A stretch of 64,000 bases of DNA from Ahaetulla prasina (GCF_028640845.1 NC_080539.1:191031436-191095435), one strand, 5' to 3'. Shown: positions 21,166 through 32,807, counted from the stretch's first letter. Notes: generated by a model not told the origin, from the sequence alone. A program made the numbers and translations.

Positions 21166-21595
21166 CGCTTTGAAGTCCACAAGTCTTAAAGTTGCCAAGG
21201 TTGGATACCCTTGAGCTAGATATTCTGATAGTTTTTCAAATTTGGCAACTTTTAAGATGTGTAGACTTCAATTTCCAGAATGCTGTCTAGGCAATTTTGG
21301 AAGTCCGCATATTTTAGGATTGCAAGTTTGAAAAATCCTGTTAAAAATGGTCAAATGGAGATCCTTTTTAGAGATCTGTGCTTTGGTCTCCTTTTTAAAA
21401 AAAAAACCATATTATAGATTATCCTGAGCAGCATATCTATGAAGGAAGAGTCTAATAGAAACATGCTTTATGCATAAAAATATAGAAAGGCATCTAAGGA
21501 TCACTAATTTCCCCACCTTCATGGACCATAATTTATGAGAAGTTTGCAATGATCTCAACAGAAATTTTCCTCAGCTCTGCTTTGCCTGAATATGC
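21166..21595. other. No recognised feature
   Basis: Intergenic sequence left of the copia element. Short words such as 'acttcaatttccagaatg' recall decayed hAT MITEs, but no boundaries can be set. Confidence 0.4.
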
Positions 21596-21600
21596 AATAT

Positions 21601-22469
21601 TGTCAGTGTAAATATGAGCTGGGATAGCCATAATAACAAGTCAGCCAATGAGAACTGTTTGGTGACTGAGAGCCATTCAGGCCGTTCGGAGCCTGGGCAT
21701 GGCTTAGTGTAACTATATATATATAAAAGAGTTGGTTTGTCCTTGCATTATTGCTTCTGTGATAATACTGATTCTGTGCTTCTGGATTCTGAGTTCTGGT
21801 TCTGGCTTCTGCATGGATATTGTATACATGCATCATGCTTTATATTACTGTGTAGGAAGTTAGCACCCACCCCTCTCCTAGAAGAATGAAATATTTTAGA
21901 AAATATTAAAAAGGGGCATAATATTATATTTCTCTGGATGAGAAATGGAGAAACATGTTTTAAAGACAAAGCAGCTCCCTGCAACTTCCTGTCTCCCCCC
22001 ACCTTTGTCAATGGGCCAGAGTGAGAAACTCACTCCCCCCCCACCTTTGTCAATGGTCCATCATCTGCAACACAATAGGACCCATCTAGCAACAGAAATT
22101 TACCACATGGCACCTGGGAAGATTACATCAGCCAGCAAGGCTAGCTGAGACCCCCACCCCCTGGGAGTCTGACAACCAATCAGAATACTCTTCTTGTGCC
22201 CCAGGAAATTCAAAGCTCAGAGAAAGCATAAAGCCAGGGCATGCAAAGCATCTCATCCCTTTTCTGTTCAGGAACTCAAGCCATGTGAACCTGACCACCA
22301 TTAAATCATCTTTCCAAGCAGCCTCCATGTTTCCAGTGTCTTTGTCCCCACTTGGAACTGAACCCCGATGGACGTTTTCTTCCAACAACTGTAAAGAAGT
22401 TTCTTTTATACATGAATCCTGCTGAATTATTTACTTGTGTGCTGGTTGGATTGGTGCAAACTCTTAACA
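21601..22469 (+). repeat. Copia 5' LTR (with inserted solo LTR)
   Basis: Starts TGTCAGTGTAAATATGAGC and ends GCAAACTCTTAACA. It is homologous to 32568-33305. TATA-like 'ctatatatatataaaag' lies at about 21714-21729. A 537-bp foreign LTR at 21851-22387 interrupts it. Without that and its 4-bp duplication the LTR is 328 bp. Confidence 0.9.
21851..22387 (+). repeat. ERV-like solo LTR in the copia LTR, 4-bp TSD
   Basis: Bounded by TGTAGGAAG and CTTCCAACA, with ACTG at 21847-21850 and 22388-22391. The uninterrupted 3' copia LTR lacks this segment at the same point. A CCAAT-type 'aaccaatcagaat' and TATA-like 'gcataaagcc' are in plausible promoter order. A 4-bp duplication fits gammaretrovirus-like elements. 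No coding sequence remains. Confidence 0.8.
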
Positions 22470-22483
22470 GGTTATGGGCCCAG
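22470..22483 (+). promoter_or_regulatory. Copia primer-binding site
   Basis: GGTTATGGGCCCAG directly after the 5' LTR is the exact complement of the anticodon-arm stretch CTGGGCCCATAACC of eukaryotic initiator tRNA-Met. Internal (half-tRNA) priming from this site is known for Drosophila copia. The position and match support the LTR boundary and element class. Confidence 0.85.
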
Positions 22484-22583
22484 AGCATCCCAGACACAGT
22501 AAAACTGAACTGTAATTAAGCTGAAGGACAGTCTGTGTTACAAGACAAAAAAAACAAGGCTGAGAAGACTTGCAGGATGGCTG

Positions 22584-23570
22584 TTGATTTTAAGGAGAGC
22601 TCTCTGCCTCGATTTGGGACAGAAGTATTATATTATTAGGGCTGCAAAGATGGAATGCTTCCTGAAGGCTAAGGAGCTCTGGAATATTGTTATTAATCCA
22701 CCCCAGGCACCATTAGCTGTTGCGGATCAAAGGCAGCATGATAAGGCATTGGCCTACTTCATCTTAAGTTTAGAAGATGAACATTTCTTGAATGTAGCTC
22801 ATTTAAAAACTGCAAAAGAGGTTTGGCTGAAATTGAGAAGTGTGCATGTGAGTGCATCAGCATGCAATATTGTGCAATTATCAAAACTGATACAGAGCCC
22901 AGTTGCAACCACAAGAGAGTGTGGAGAGGCATTTGCTGCATATGCAAACTTTATTTATTGAATTGGAACAGCGTGGAATGCAGATTCCTGAGTCTCAGAA
23001 GGTACTGTTGGTGTTAAGTAGTCTTAATAAAACATGGGACATTGTTTCAGCTGTTTTTGAGTGCAACCCAGAACAGGATTTAAGAATGGAAGCCGTTAAG
23101 GCTGTTTGCTTTCAGAAGAAAACAAATGCCATTTTAGAAAAAGCCACAAGGAGAAATTCCTGAAGTGGGGCCCAAGGAGCAGAGAGAGAAAAGCAGCAGA
23201 CAGGATGTCTGCAGAGATTACAGCCCAGGGAAGTTTTTCTATAAAGCAAGAAACAGGACAGCAACACCTGGGGTGTTTCATATCTAGTGATAAGACTTAT
23301 TTAAAGAAAGACTGTTTGCAAGGAAGAAAGACAAGGATGGACAAGCTGCTGTTGCAAAACTCTGCTATTTTTAATAGCAGAGACAAATGGCTAACACAGT
23401 GGGGCAAGTCAATCGTTAATAATTCTAAATTGTTTTTCAGAATGGATCCAGCTGGAAGTGATGCAGTAGCCTTAGCAAATGGCCAGGAGGCTAAAGTCAC
23501 AGGAAAAGGCAGTGTGCTGATTCCATGTCTGGAGGAAAGGTTTAGTAAACATATTATGTGTGCCTGAAAT
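22584..23570 (+). pseudogene. Copia gag remnant
   Basis: Frames 22584-22961 and 22903-23163 together cover a Ty1/copia-type gag (UBN2 group). Landmarks are ALAYFILSLEDEHFLNVAHL, TAKEVWLKL, SACNIVQLSKL and, after a frameshift near 22905, ESVERHLLHMQTLFIELEQRG and VLLVLSSLNKTWD. A later frame (23106-23567) contains a weak cysteine-bearing segment where the nucleocapsid knuckle would lie, but it is not intact. Gag forms the particle that packages the element RNA. The reading breaks off at 23716 where a hAT element inserts. Confidence 0.8.
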
Positions 23571-23809
23571 GGATCATAATTACTGAGTGTCTCTAGTCTA
23601 GACAAACAAGGTTTTGAGACCACATTTGTAAATGGGAAGTGCCTCACAAAGAGAAATGGGAATGTATGTGCACAGGGCATAAAACAGAATATCTTTATGT
23701 CTTAGAAGGACAAAAGCAGGAATGAAATGTTAAATTTGTTACTACTGGTTCTGTGGGCGTGGCTTGGTGTGGGGGGGTAATGTGATTGGGTGGGCATGGC
23801 CAACTTTTT

Positions 23810-23994
23810 TTTTTTACTTTTAAAAGCATTTTTCTACAACCTCGTCTGCCGAATGTATAGGTTTTATACAACCTATACATACTTTTTCTACAACCTCGTC
23901 TGCCGAAGTTGTAAAAAAAATGCTTTTAAAAGCCTCTGATGATCAGGCAACTCAGCTGGGATCGCCAGAGGAACTTTTTAAAAGCATTTGGTTC
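23810..23994. repeat. Palindrome-array interior of X1, left part
   Basis: 'acttttaaaagcattttt' and its complement 'aaaaatgcttttaaaag' alternate with 'acaacctcgtctgccgaa' and with 'cctctgatgatc...gatcgccagagg' hairpins. The same modules continue at 29858-30110. The array is highly self-complementary and non-coding. Confidence 0.8.
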
Positions 23995-24110
23995 TTCTGC
24001 GCATGTTCAAGATGGCCACTTGCTGAGATCTCGGAGCGGCAGGATGAGAGACTCCCGGCTGACGGAACATCTTGGCTGCCGACCTGGCCGAGTCTTCCCC
24101 CAGGCCCAGT

Positions 24111-25363
24111 GATAAGGCCTTTAAAAATCATGTGTTAAGAACTGCTCTTCTGCGTGTTTGGAAAAAATACTCTTACAAACTAAATTATAAGGTTCCTATA
24201 TGGGCAAGTCCTAGACATACAATAGAGAATATAAATATAGAACAGAATCAGGAAATGATTACATATAAAGATCTTTTGTATACTGAAAGAGGTAATTTGC
24301 AATTAAAATCTCTGCACGTACTAAAAGAAGAAGGGAAAAATTATACTTGGTTTCAATATGAGCAACTACGTGCTAGATGGAAGGAAGATCAGAAAATTGG
24401 TATAGAGCAGAACGAGGGAAATTTGGTAAAGCAAATTAGAAATCAGTCTCAGGAGCATATAAAGAGATTGTATAATGTGTTACTTGAAATAGATTCTGAA
24501 AGGGACTTGGTAAAGGACTGTATGATAAAGTGGGCACAAAATTTTCAGGAGCCAATATTATTGGAAACTTGGGAAAAATTTGGGTTAGAAATGTTAAATT
24601 CACGCAGGCACAGAATCTGAGGGAAAATTTTTATAAAATGTTTTATAGATGGCACTTAGATCCTAAGAAATTATCGTATGTACCCAGATATGCAAGCAAA
24701 ATGTTGGAGATGTAATTGTGATGATGCTACATATTTTCATATTTGGTGGACTTGTAAGGATATAAAGGCCTTTTGGATAAAAATTTGGTGGATTTTACAA
24801 AATGTTTTGAAAAAGAAGATAAAGTTCCTGCCGCAATTTTTTTTGTTGGGAATTATTACGGACTGTACAGTAATTGAGACTAAATTGATTTTAAATCTAA
24901 TAACAGCAGCAAGATTACTAATAGGACAATACTGGAAGAAAAAAGAAGTACCTACAATAGAAGAATGGATATTGAAAGTTGCCAATTTGGCTGAGATGGC
25001 GAAGATATCAGCCTTTTTGAAAGACAATATGCAAGAAAGATACTTAAAGGAATGGAAAAAATGGATTGACTATATTCAAAGTAGATATCAGACTAAGAGT
25101 TATCAGACTGTTTTTGAATGATTATGATGTATTATTTTTGATTGTTTTCGGGGGAAGTTAGGAATTGATGATTGTAGGGGTATAATTAAGTTGGGACGAA
25201 AATTTTTTAGCATATGTTTGTTTTATTTTTAACTATACCTTGTGCTCGTTCCTTGTGCTCGGGAAGTCGGGGGGGAGGGGGGTTGTGAAGGGAGGGGGGA
25301 GAGGAGGTGGGGGGAAAGGGGAAAAATTTTTTCTGTAAAACTTTTTGAATAAAAAAAAAAAAA
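24111..25363 (+). mobile_element. L1 3' fragment in the LINE leader
   Basis: Begins within ORF2 at the position equivalent to 'DKAFKNHVLRTALL', runs through the C-terminal ORF2 frames 24111-24620 and 24678-25121, and ends 'ctttttgaataaaa' with a 13-base A tail. The 3' UTR contains G-rich runs (25260-25320). I see no target duplication: the left flank ends 'caggcccagt' and the right flank starts 'gatcatcgcgg'. It may have inserted with loss of target bases. Confidence 0.85.
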
Positions 25364-26339
25364 GATCATCGCGGTAGCCGCGGGAGAGGTTTTTCGTCCT
25401 TTCAAAGTCTGCGGCTGCCGAGAACGAGGCCGGGGGAGCGAACGGTGACTGGCGGTGGCCATTTTGGTGCAGGGCCTGGATGGGGCGGCATCTCGGCCGA
25501 GAACCGCCGCAACGGAGTTGTTTTCCGGCATTTTTTGACGGGAACGACGAATGGTGCCCTCCGGTCCATCGTGGAGGGCGTCGGCGGAGGAGGCTGAAGA
25601 GGCTGAGTACCGCCGCAGCAATGTTGTTTCCCGGCTTCTTTGCCGGCAACGACGACGGCACCCTCCGGTCCAGCATGGAGGGTAGCAGCGACGGATTCAG
25701 TGGAGGAGGCAGCCCCAGTAAGGTCCCCCACATGGAGAGAGATTGTTTGGGGTGGGTGCCGAGGCCACAGCTGGGGTGGTGAAGATGGCCGCGGCATCAT
25801 CCGGGGGTGATTATCCTCTGGGTGATGATGGCGGCGATGGAACTCCCTCGGCGGTGGATTCGACTAATCACCTCCTCTTCTTTCTCTCTTCTCGATGTTT
25901 TTTCCATCTGGACCTTATGTGCTGTCTGCTTGCCTGAGGTCCGGACTTTTGGACCAAATGGATCAGGCTGGGAGGGAGGTGATAGGAATTGGTGTGCTCG
26001 GCCATGGATTATTTTCCCTTCCTTCCTCCCCCTGGACTCTGGATTCTAGATTCTGTTTTTGGCATCTGGACTCTGGGGCTTGGGGGGTGGGCGTTAGACG
26101 GTCAGGACTGCCAGCTCAGGGTCGTGAGATCTGTAGGACCCGGTTGAGGCTGGATTACTCTCCCCCTTCATGTGGAGTGGGTTGTAGGATGGAGAATGCT
26201 GGTGGCAATGACTTTTTCCATCAGCCTGAAGGGGTCTGCCATGGAGGAGCTGCTATTCTAATGACATCAGACGCTGGTTCGTTTAAGATTGGCCTAATCC
26301 GGACTGTTGTAACATTGAGGTCGACTGGGATGAACTCAT

Positions 26340-28793
26340 TCATATGCCGATTCGCTCTATATGCGTTATTCTCCGACCGAACTTCTTGGCCTGCGGGATT
26401 CCCCCATCTCGCGGGAATGGCCCTCCTTTTTATCGAGGGCCTACCTCAACGAGGGGTTTAGGGACCCGGACAGGTGGCATGCGTCCAAGAAGAACCTTTG
26501 GGGGTTTTTAAAGAGGTTTTTTAAGGGGGGGAGGGTAGTGACGGGTGTTGGGGGGAACCCGTCGAGGAGGGAGCCAGTTCCTGCGTGCACTCGCGGCATG
26601 TCTTCAATAGGTCCGAAGGTAATGGGAGGGTTATGTTCCTATTATTGAGGGTGGTTCCATCTGCACGGTAAGTGGGAGGGGCAGATATGGCGGAAGTGGG
26701 AGGCCATATCGTTCTTTGGGGGCGCGTGTTCACTGTTTGAAAGTGATCGCTCGCCCCGGCCTCCCAGACTTTTCCCGTTCCCCGAGTGGCCAGAATCCTC
26801 TGGGCTTGGGCCTTCGGCTGATGCTGTGCAATGCACGGTCCATCGTTAATAAAGCTCCCCTGATTCATGATCTTATACAGGGGGGGGTCGGCGGACCTTA
26901 TGGGCATTACGGAAACCTGGTTGGGCACAGAAGGGGGAGTTCCCCTTATCGAAATGTGCCCAACGGGTTTCCGGGCATTTCATCAGCCAAGGGCTCAAGG
27001 AAGGGGTGGGGAGGGTGGTGGCGGTTGTTATCAGGGAAAGTCTAGAACCGAAGGAGACCACTGTACCTCAGATAGCCGGTTGTGAATTCCTCTTTGTGAA
27101 GTGGGGTCATAGGGCTCAGATGGGCTTGTTGGTCGTGTACCTGGCTCCTTGCTGCGTGACAACAACCCTGCCTGAGCTGTTGGAGGTGCTTGCTGGGGTG
27201 GTGGTGGAGACCCCCAGACTTATGGTCTTGGGGGACTTCAACTTGCCATCAACCGGCTTGTCATCAACGACGGCTCGGGAGTTCATGGCCTCCATGACGG
27301 CCTTGGACCTGACTCAAGTAGTTGATGGCCCTACTCACATTGAGGGAGGCACACTGGATCTGATTTTTATCTCTGGACAGTGGTTGAATGATCTGGACTT
27401 AGGAGATCTAGTCATTGAGCCTTTGTCATGCTCAGATCATTCTCTCCTTCGCCTGGACTTTCGGACCGCCACTCACCACCGCAGGGAGACGGGACCAATG
27501 CGTTGGTTCCGTCCCAGGCGCCTGATGGACCCGGAGAGGTTTCTGATGGAGCTTAGGCCGTTCCCCGAGGATGTGGCCCATGGCACAGCTGAAGAACTAA
27601 TCGCGGCCCGGGAACGGGCCACGGCTGGGGCTCTAGACCGTTTTGTGCCTTTGCGGCCTCTGACCCGGCATAGGTCTCAACCAGCCCCTTGGTTCTCCGA
27701 GGAGCTGAGGGAGATGAAACGCCAGAGAAGACGCCTAGAGGGTGCCTGGAGATCCAGTCGTTCAGAGGCTGACCGAACACTAGTTAGGTCATATAGTAGG
27801 ACCTACCTAGTGGCATTGAGGGAAGCGAAGCGTTTATACATTTCCTCCCTCATTGCGTCGGCAGATAACCACCTGGCCGCCCTGTTTCGGGTGACCCGCT
27901 CTCTCCTTTATCAGGAGGAGCAGGAGGACCCCTTACAAGGGCGGGCCGAGGAGTTTAGTGGTTATCTATACGATAAAATCGTTCAGCTTTGGGATGGTTT
28001 GGATCAAGATTGGGTAGATCCAGGGGAGAGGCCGGAGACTCGTCTTGTTGAGACTGTTTGGCATGAATTTGACCCTGTGACTCCTGAGGACATGGACAGG
28101 TTGTTGGGGAGGCTGAATGCCACCACATGTTTACTGGACCCGTGCCCCTCCTGGCTGGTGCTGGCCATGCAGAAGGTGACACGAGGCTGGCTCTGGGGGA
28201 TTATTAATGCTTCTTTGTTGGAAGGGGTTTTCCCTGCTGCCTTGAAAGAGGCAGTGGTGAGACCCCTCCTCAAAAAGCCTTCCCTGGACCCAGCTGTTTT
28301 AGGAAATTATCGTTCGGTCTCCAACTTTCGTTTTGTGGTGAAGGTTGTAGAGAGTGTGGTGGCACGTCAGCTACCCCAATATCTGGATGAAACTGTCTAT
28401 CTGAACCCGTTCCAGTCCGGCTTTCGGCCCGGATACAGTACGGAGATGGCTTTGGTCACGTTGGTTGATGATCTTTGGAGGGCCAGGGACAGGGGTTATT
28501 CCTCAGCCCTCGTCCTATTAGACCTCTCAGCGGCTTTTGATACCATCGACCATGGTATCCTGCTGCACCGGCTGGGGAGTTTGGGAGTGGGAGGCACCGT
28601 TTATCGGTGGTTCTCCTCCTATCTCTCTGACTGGTCGCAGACGGTGTTGGCAGGGGGGCAGAGATCGACCGCGAGGCGCCTCATGTGTGGGGTGCCGCAG
28701 GGGTCAATTCTCTCACCTCTCCTGTTCAACATCTATATGAAGCCGCTGGGTGAGATCATCAGTGGCTTTGGGGTGAGGTACCAACTACGCTGA
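26340..28793 (+). pseudogene. LINE ORF2 part 1: endonuclease and most of RT
   Basis: Frames 26361-26648, 26716-26880, 26867-27000 and 27006-28793 correspond in order to the 1104-residue protein encoded at 4982-8296. Landmarks are LRLMLCNARSIVNKAPL, GITETWLGTEGG, GDFNLPS and CSDHSLLR for the endonuclease. GFRPGYSTEMAL, LLDLSAAFDTIDH and GVPQGSILSPLLFNIY mark the RT. Frameshifts occur near 26650, 26880 and 27003. The 28793 end is a small deletion in the codons of the YADD catalytic motif ('ccaactacgctgatgat'), so the polymerase centre is destroyed. Confidence 0.85.
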
Positions 28794-29637
28794 TGATAAG
28801 CAGCTGTACTTCTCCATCCCAGGCCACCCCAACGAAGTGGTTGAAGTACTGTCCCGGTGCCTGGAAGCCGTGTGGGTCTGGATGGGGAGAAACAGGCTCA
28901 AGCTGAATCCCTCCAAGTCGGAGTGGCTGTGGATGCCGGTACCCCGGTACAGTCAGCTGCAGCCGCGGCTGACTGTTGGGGCGAGCCATTGGCCCCAATG
29001 GAAAGGGTTCACAACTTGGGCGTCCTCCTGGATGGGCGGTTGTCTTTTGAAGATCACTTGACGACCGTCTCCAGGAGAGCATTTTATCAGGTTCGCCTGA
29101 TTCGCCAGTTGCGCCCCTTCCTGGATCGGGATGCCTTATGCACGGTCACTCATGCTCTGGTTACCTCTCGCTTGGATTACTGCAATGCTTTCTACATGGG
29201 GCTCCCCTTGAAGAGCACCCGGAGGCTCCAGTTGGTCCAGAATGCAGCTGCGCGGGTGATAGAGGGAACCGTTCGTGGCTCCCATGTAACACCACTCCTG
29301 CGCAGACTGCACTGGCTACCTGTGGTCTTTCGGGTGCACTTCAAGGTTTTGGTTACTACCTTTAAAGCGCTCCATGGCTTAGGACCGGGTTAATTACGGG
29401 ACCGCCTACTGCTACCGATTACCTCCCACCGACCCATTCGCTCTCACAGAGAGGGACTCCTCAGGGTGCCGTCCGCCAAACAATGTCGGCTGGTGGCCCC
29501 CAGGGGAAGGGCCTTCTCTGTGGGGGCTCCCACCCTCTGGAATGAACTTCCCCCAGGACTATGACAACTACCTGACCTTCGGACCTTTCGCCGCGAGTTG
29601 AAGACCCACCTATTTATTCGCGCAGGACTGGCATAGA
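28794..29637 (+). pseudogene. LINE ORF2 part 2: RT C-terminal region
   Basis: Frame 28857-29393 and its continuation encode the region after YADD: ERVHNLGVLLDGRLSFEDHL, LVTSRLDYCNAFYMGLPLK, AARVIEGTVRGSH and VLVTTFKALHGLGPG. A TAA stop interrupts at 29391, and homology continues in frame to about 29635 (LRDRLLLPITSHRP, RAFSVGAPTLWNELPPG). Another stop replaces a codon after LPPG. Non-functional. Confidence 0.85.
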
Positions 29638-29857
29638 AATTTTAAATAAATTTTTAGCAGTTTTAATATTTTGATTTAACTGGGGTTTTTATGTTCTTAA
29701 TAGTTTTAATCTGGCCTGATGTTTAATAAGATTTTTATAATTGTTTTTACTATGTACATTGTATTATTTTTATCATGGCTGTGAACCTCCCTGAGTCCTT
29801 CGGGAGAAGGACGGTATAAAAATCTAAATAAACTAAACAAACTAAACTAAACTAAAC

Positions 29858-30130
29858 TTTTTAATGCTTTTAAAGGGTTCTGATGATCCCAACTGAGTTG
29901 CTTGATCGCCAGAACCTTTTAAAAGCATTTTTTTACAACTTTGGCCGAAGAGGTTGTAGAAAAAATGCTTTTAAAGGCTTCTGATGATCCCATCTGAGCC
30001 GCGCAATCATCAGAGGCTTTTTTTTTTACTTTTAAAAGCATTTTTTCGGCCGAAGAAAAAATGCTTTTAAAAGTAAAAAAACCCAAAACCTCTGATGATC
30101 GTGCGGCTCAGGTGGGTGGGGGATTTTTGC
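29858..30130. repeat. Palindrome-array interior of X1, right part
   Basis: Repeats 'aatgcttttaaag', 'cttttaaaagcattttttt', 'gttgtagaaaaaatgc' and hairpins such as 'gcctctgatgatc' / 'gatcatcagaggc'. The words alternate orientation, so both strands can fold extensively. It continues the array left of the LINE insertion. Confidence 0.8.
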
Positions 30131-30216
30131 TACTGGTTCTCTGAACCACCTGCCACCATTGCTGCCAGATCAGATGATCCAGTCCGAACTGGGACCATTT
30201 CACCCCTGGACAAAAG

Positions 30217-30770
30217 GTTCAATGTGCCAAACATTTGGAAATGTGGCACAACATGATTCATCTGTTCATCTCTTGCACAGAAAACTTGGCCATCCCAGCT
30301 TCAGAGTTTTGCAGAAGATGCAACTGTTTGGAGAAGGGTTAAACTTTAAAAGGTGTAAGTCATACCTGGACTGTGCAGTATGTAAATCATCAAAGTCCAA
30401 GATATTTCTGTAAGCAAGAGTAGCATAAGGCAGACAACAAGAGCTCTAGAGCTGGTACATGCAGATTTGGTGGGGCCAATGCAAGCCAGTTTGGGAGGAG
30501 CAAAGTATGCGCTGGTCATTGTAGATGACTACAGCAGATTTGGGTTATCCTATTTACTAAAGAGTAAAATAGAGGTGCTACAGAAATTTAAGCACTGGGT
30601 AAGCTTCGTAGAAAGGAGATATAAACAAGAGGTATCTGAGCTGCAAACTGACAGAGAATTCATGTCAGAAAGTTTTCAACAATGGTTAGAACACTTAGAA
30701 ATAAAATACAGATGCATAAATCCGTACCCAGCAGCTGAGTATAGTTGAGAGGTGGAATGGGTCTTACAAA
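30217..30770 (+). pseudogene. Copia gag-pre-integrase and integrase remnant
   Basis: Frame 30159-30413 contains the HHCC-type segment LLHRKLGHPSF...CKSYLDCAVCKSSKS. Frame 30467-30748 contains the integrase core: VHADLVGPMQ just upstream, YALVIVDDYSRFGLSYLLK, ELQTDREFMSESFQQWLE and INPYPAAEYS, near where a catalytic Glu is expected. A frameshift lies between the two (30413-30440) and stops follow. Integrase would join copia cDNA to host DNA. Coding resumes after X2. Confidence 0.8.
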
Positions 30771-30891
30771 CAATGAAGGACTCACTGCTGGAGGATTCTG
30801 TTCTGAGCAGGTCATATTGAGGTGAAGCCATGTTGACTGCTAATTATTTAATAAATAGCTGTGGAGTTCCTCTGTTAATAATACTCAGTAT

Positions 30892-31851
30892 CAGGGGTGA
30901 AATGCTCCCAGTTCGGACTGGATTGGGCAATCCGGTAGCGATGGGGGCGAGTAGTTCGGAGAACTGGTAGCAAAAATCCGTGGTCCCCCCACCCAATCGC
31001 CCAGTCCCCACTTGCCTACTTGGCAGCTTCCTGCTTCTTTCAGTCTCGCTCACTATTCCAACCTTGCTTTGGCTGCTGCAATCAATTGCCTCAGCTAGCA
31101 ACTCAGTCTGCCTACCTGCAATCCATCTCATCAGTGAGCAACTCAATCTGCCTGTCTTGTTCCTTGAATTGGGTAAGTTAGGTGCCTTACACACTGCCTT
31201 ACACACTGTAAGCCGCCCTGAGTCTTCAGAGAAGGGCGGGATATAAATGTAAATAAATTAAAAAAAAAGTAAGGTGGGGGAGCTAAGAATAGTTAATTGG
31301 GGTTTCTTTTAGGAGTTTTTTTTTTTTTTAGACATAGCAATTTAAAGTTAAGGAAGTTTTAAATTTAGCTGCTTTAATCTAAAAATATAAATAAAATAAA
31401 ATAATAAAATAAAATATTTGTGCAACTTTCTGAGGTTTGGTGTGTTTCTGTAGTGTTTCACTCTAACTATACAAACACACAAATATCACAAAGCTGTGTG
31501 TGGCATTTTATGTGTGTGTGTGTGTGTGTCAGTTGTGTTGTGTGTGTAAAGTGTGAAAGTTGATTTTTGAGCTTTTTGTGGCTGTGTGAGGTTCCTGCTT
31601 GTTGCAGGGGCCATTTTGGGTGAAGTGCAGCTGCTTTTACATTGTGTGTGGGTCAGTTGTGTTGTGTTGTGTGTGTGTAAAGAGTGAAAGTTGGTTTTTG
31701 GTACCTCTTATTGTTTTGTATACTTTGTTTATTATTTTTATTATTTATTGCTATTGGCCATGCCCACCTAGTCATCCAACCACCAAGCCACGCCCACCAA
31801 TTAAGCCATGCCCACAGAACCGGTAGGGAAAATTTTTAGATTTCACCCCTG
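30892..31851. mobile_element. hAT element X2 in copia
   Basis: The left end is CAGGGGTGAAATGCTCCCAG. The right end, complemented, is CAGGGGTGAAATCTAAAAAT. Then comes 'accggttctgtgggcatggctta', as in X1. Flanking octamers CTCAGTAT and CTCAATGC match at only 5 of 8, so the duplication has decayed. A 60-bp CR1/SINE-type tail (31212-31262) and (tg)n stretches lie inside. No transposase. Copia words flank it on both sides. Confidence 0.75.
31206..31268 (+). mobile_element. Isolated LINE/SINE 3' tail
   Basis: 'gtaagccgccctgagtcttcagagaagggcgggatataaatg' followed by an A-rich tail matches only the last ~45 bp of the CR1-tailed SINE/LINE. It sits directly after a short duplicated 'ccttacacactg'. An extremely 5'-truncated insertion is the simplest reading. 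Confidence 0.65.
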
Positions 31852-32560
31852 CTCAATGCAGTGCTATATGGGAGAAAGCCATCACTGGCACATTTAAGGG
31901 TTTTTGGAAGCAATTCATGGGTGCATATTCCAAAAGCAATTAGGAGAAAAGATCAACAAAAGTCTAGAAAGCTCAGATTTACAGGCTGTGAGCCTGGCTG
32001 AAAGAGCTATCGATTTAACAATGGGAGCAAAAGAATAGTCATTTCCAGGTCTGCTGGCTTTGCAGAGCAAAATTGGAACAGAATTGATACACAATTTGGG
32101 ATGATCCACTTAGTGACAGTGACCCACTTAGTGATGGTATCAGCGTTCAGGGAGGAGAAACTGAAAGAGAGCAAGAAAAGGAGTCAGGAGAAGATGACGA
32201 CTCATATATGAGGCAAGAGAGGGTTGAAATACAAGCAGGTCAGAGAGATAGAACAAGGGGATTCCACCTGACAGGTATTCTGCTAATGAAATTAGGATGA
32301 GGACAAAAGTAAAGCCTGTGATCAAGAGATATATCAGTCAGCAATAGGGAGCTTGCTATATCTATCACAGTAGTCCAGACCAGACATAGCTTGTGCAGTA
32401 AGCATCTTAAGTCACTTTACTGCTGCACCAACACAATTGGATTGGATGGGTATAAAAAGGATTCACAGGTATTTGAAGGGAACTGTGAACTTGGATCTTC
32501 AAATACAGGTCTCTGAAGAAGATTAAGTTATTCGGTTTTATGTCTATTCCAGTCATGAAG
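31852..32560 (+). pseudogene. Copia integrase end, RT and RNase H remnant
   Basis: Right of X2 the plus strand reads LYGRKPSLAHLRVFGS, the region after the integrase core. Near 32335-32520 it reads AIGSLLYLSQ, SRPDIACAVSILSHFTAAPT and IHRYLKGTVNLDLQ, which are typical of the Ty1/copia RT-RNase H connection. The main RT (with its catalytic aspartates) is deleted between about 32110 and 32290. Multiple stops are present. It ends at the purine tract before the 3' LTR. Confidence 0.75.
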
Positions 32561-32807
32561 GGAGGAGTGTCAGTGTAATTATGAGCTGGGGTAGCCATAA
32601 CAACAAGTCAGCCAATGGGAACTGTTTGATGACTGAGAGCCATGTCAGACCGCTCGGACCCTGGGCGTGGCTTAGTTTAACTGTATGTATGTATGTGTGT
32701 GTGTATATATATATGTATGTATGTATATATATATACATATGTATATGTGTGTGTGTATATGTGTGTGTGTGTATATATATATGTATATGTATGTATGTAT
32801 GTATGTA

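Larger units (their letters stand above)
23995..29857 (+). mobile_element. CR1/L3-type LINE, plus strand, pseudogenised
   Basis: Starts TCTGCGCATGTTCAAGATGGCC, the mutated 5' end of the LINE at 4793-9285. It is interrupted by an L1 fragment at 24111-25363 and resumes with the leader word 'ggctgccgagaacgaggccgg' at 25407. The endonuclease and RT regions run from about 26340 to 29635. The end is 'ctgagtccttcgggagaaggacggtataaaaatct' with an (aaact)n tail at 29830-29857. It inserted into the palindromic interior of X1. Confidence 0.88.
23717..30208. mobile_element. hAT element X1 in copia, 8-bp TSD, hosting a LINE
   Basis: A perfect 8-bp duplication GACAAAAG (23709-23716 and 30209-30216) brackets it. 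The left end CAGGAATGAAATG with 'actggttctgtgggcgtggcttgg' and the right end, complemented, CAGGGGTGAAATGGTCCCAG match the two ends of X2 (30892-31851) in reverse orientation. Its own interior (23800-23994 and 29858-30130) is an array of palindromic modules. A CR1-type LINE at 23995-29857 makes up most of the length. No transposase. Confidence 0.88.
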
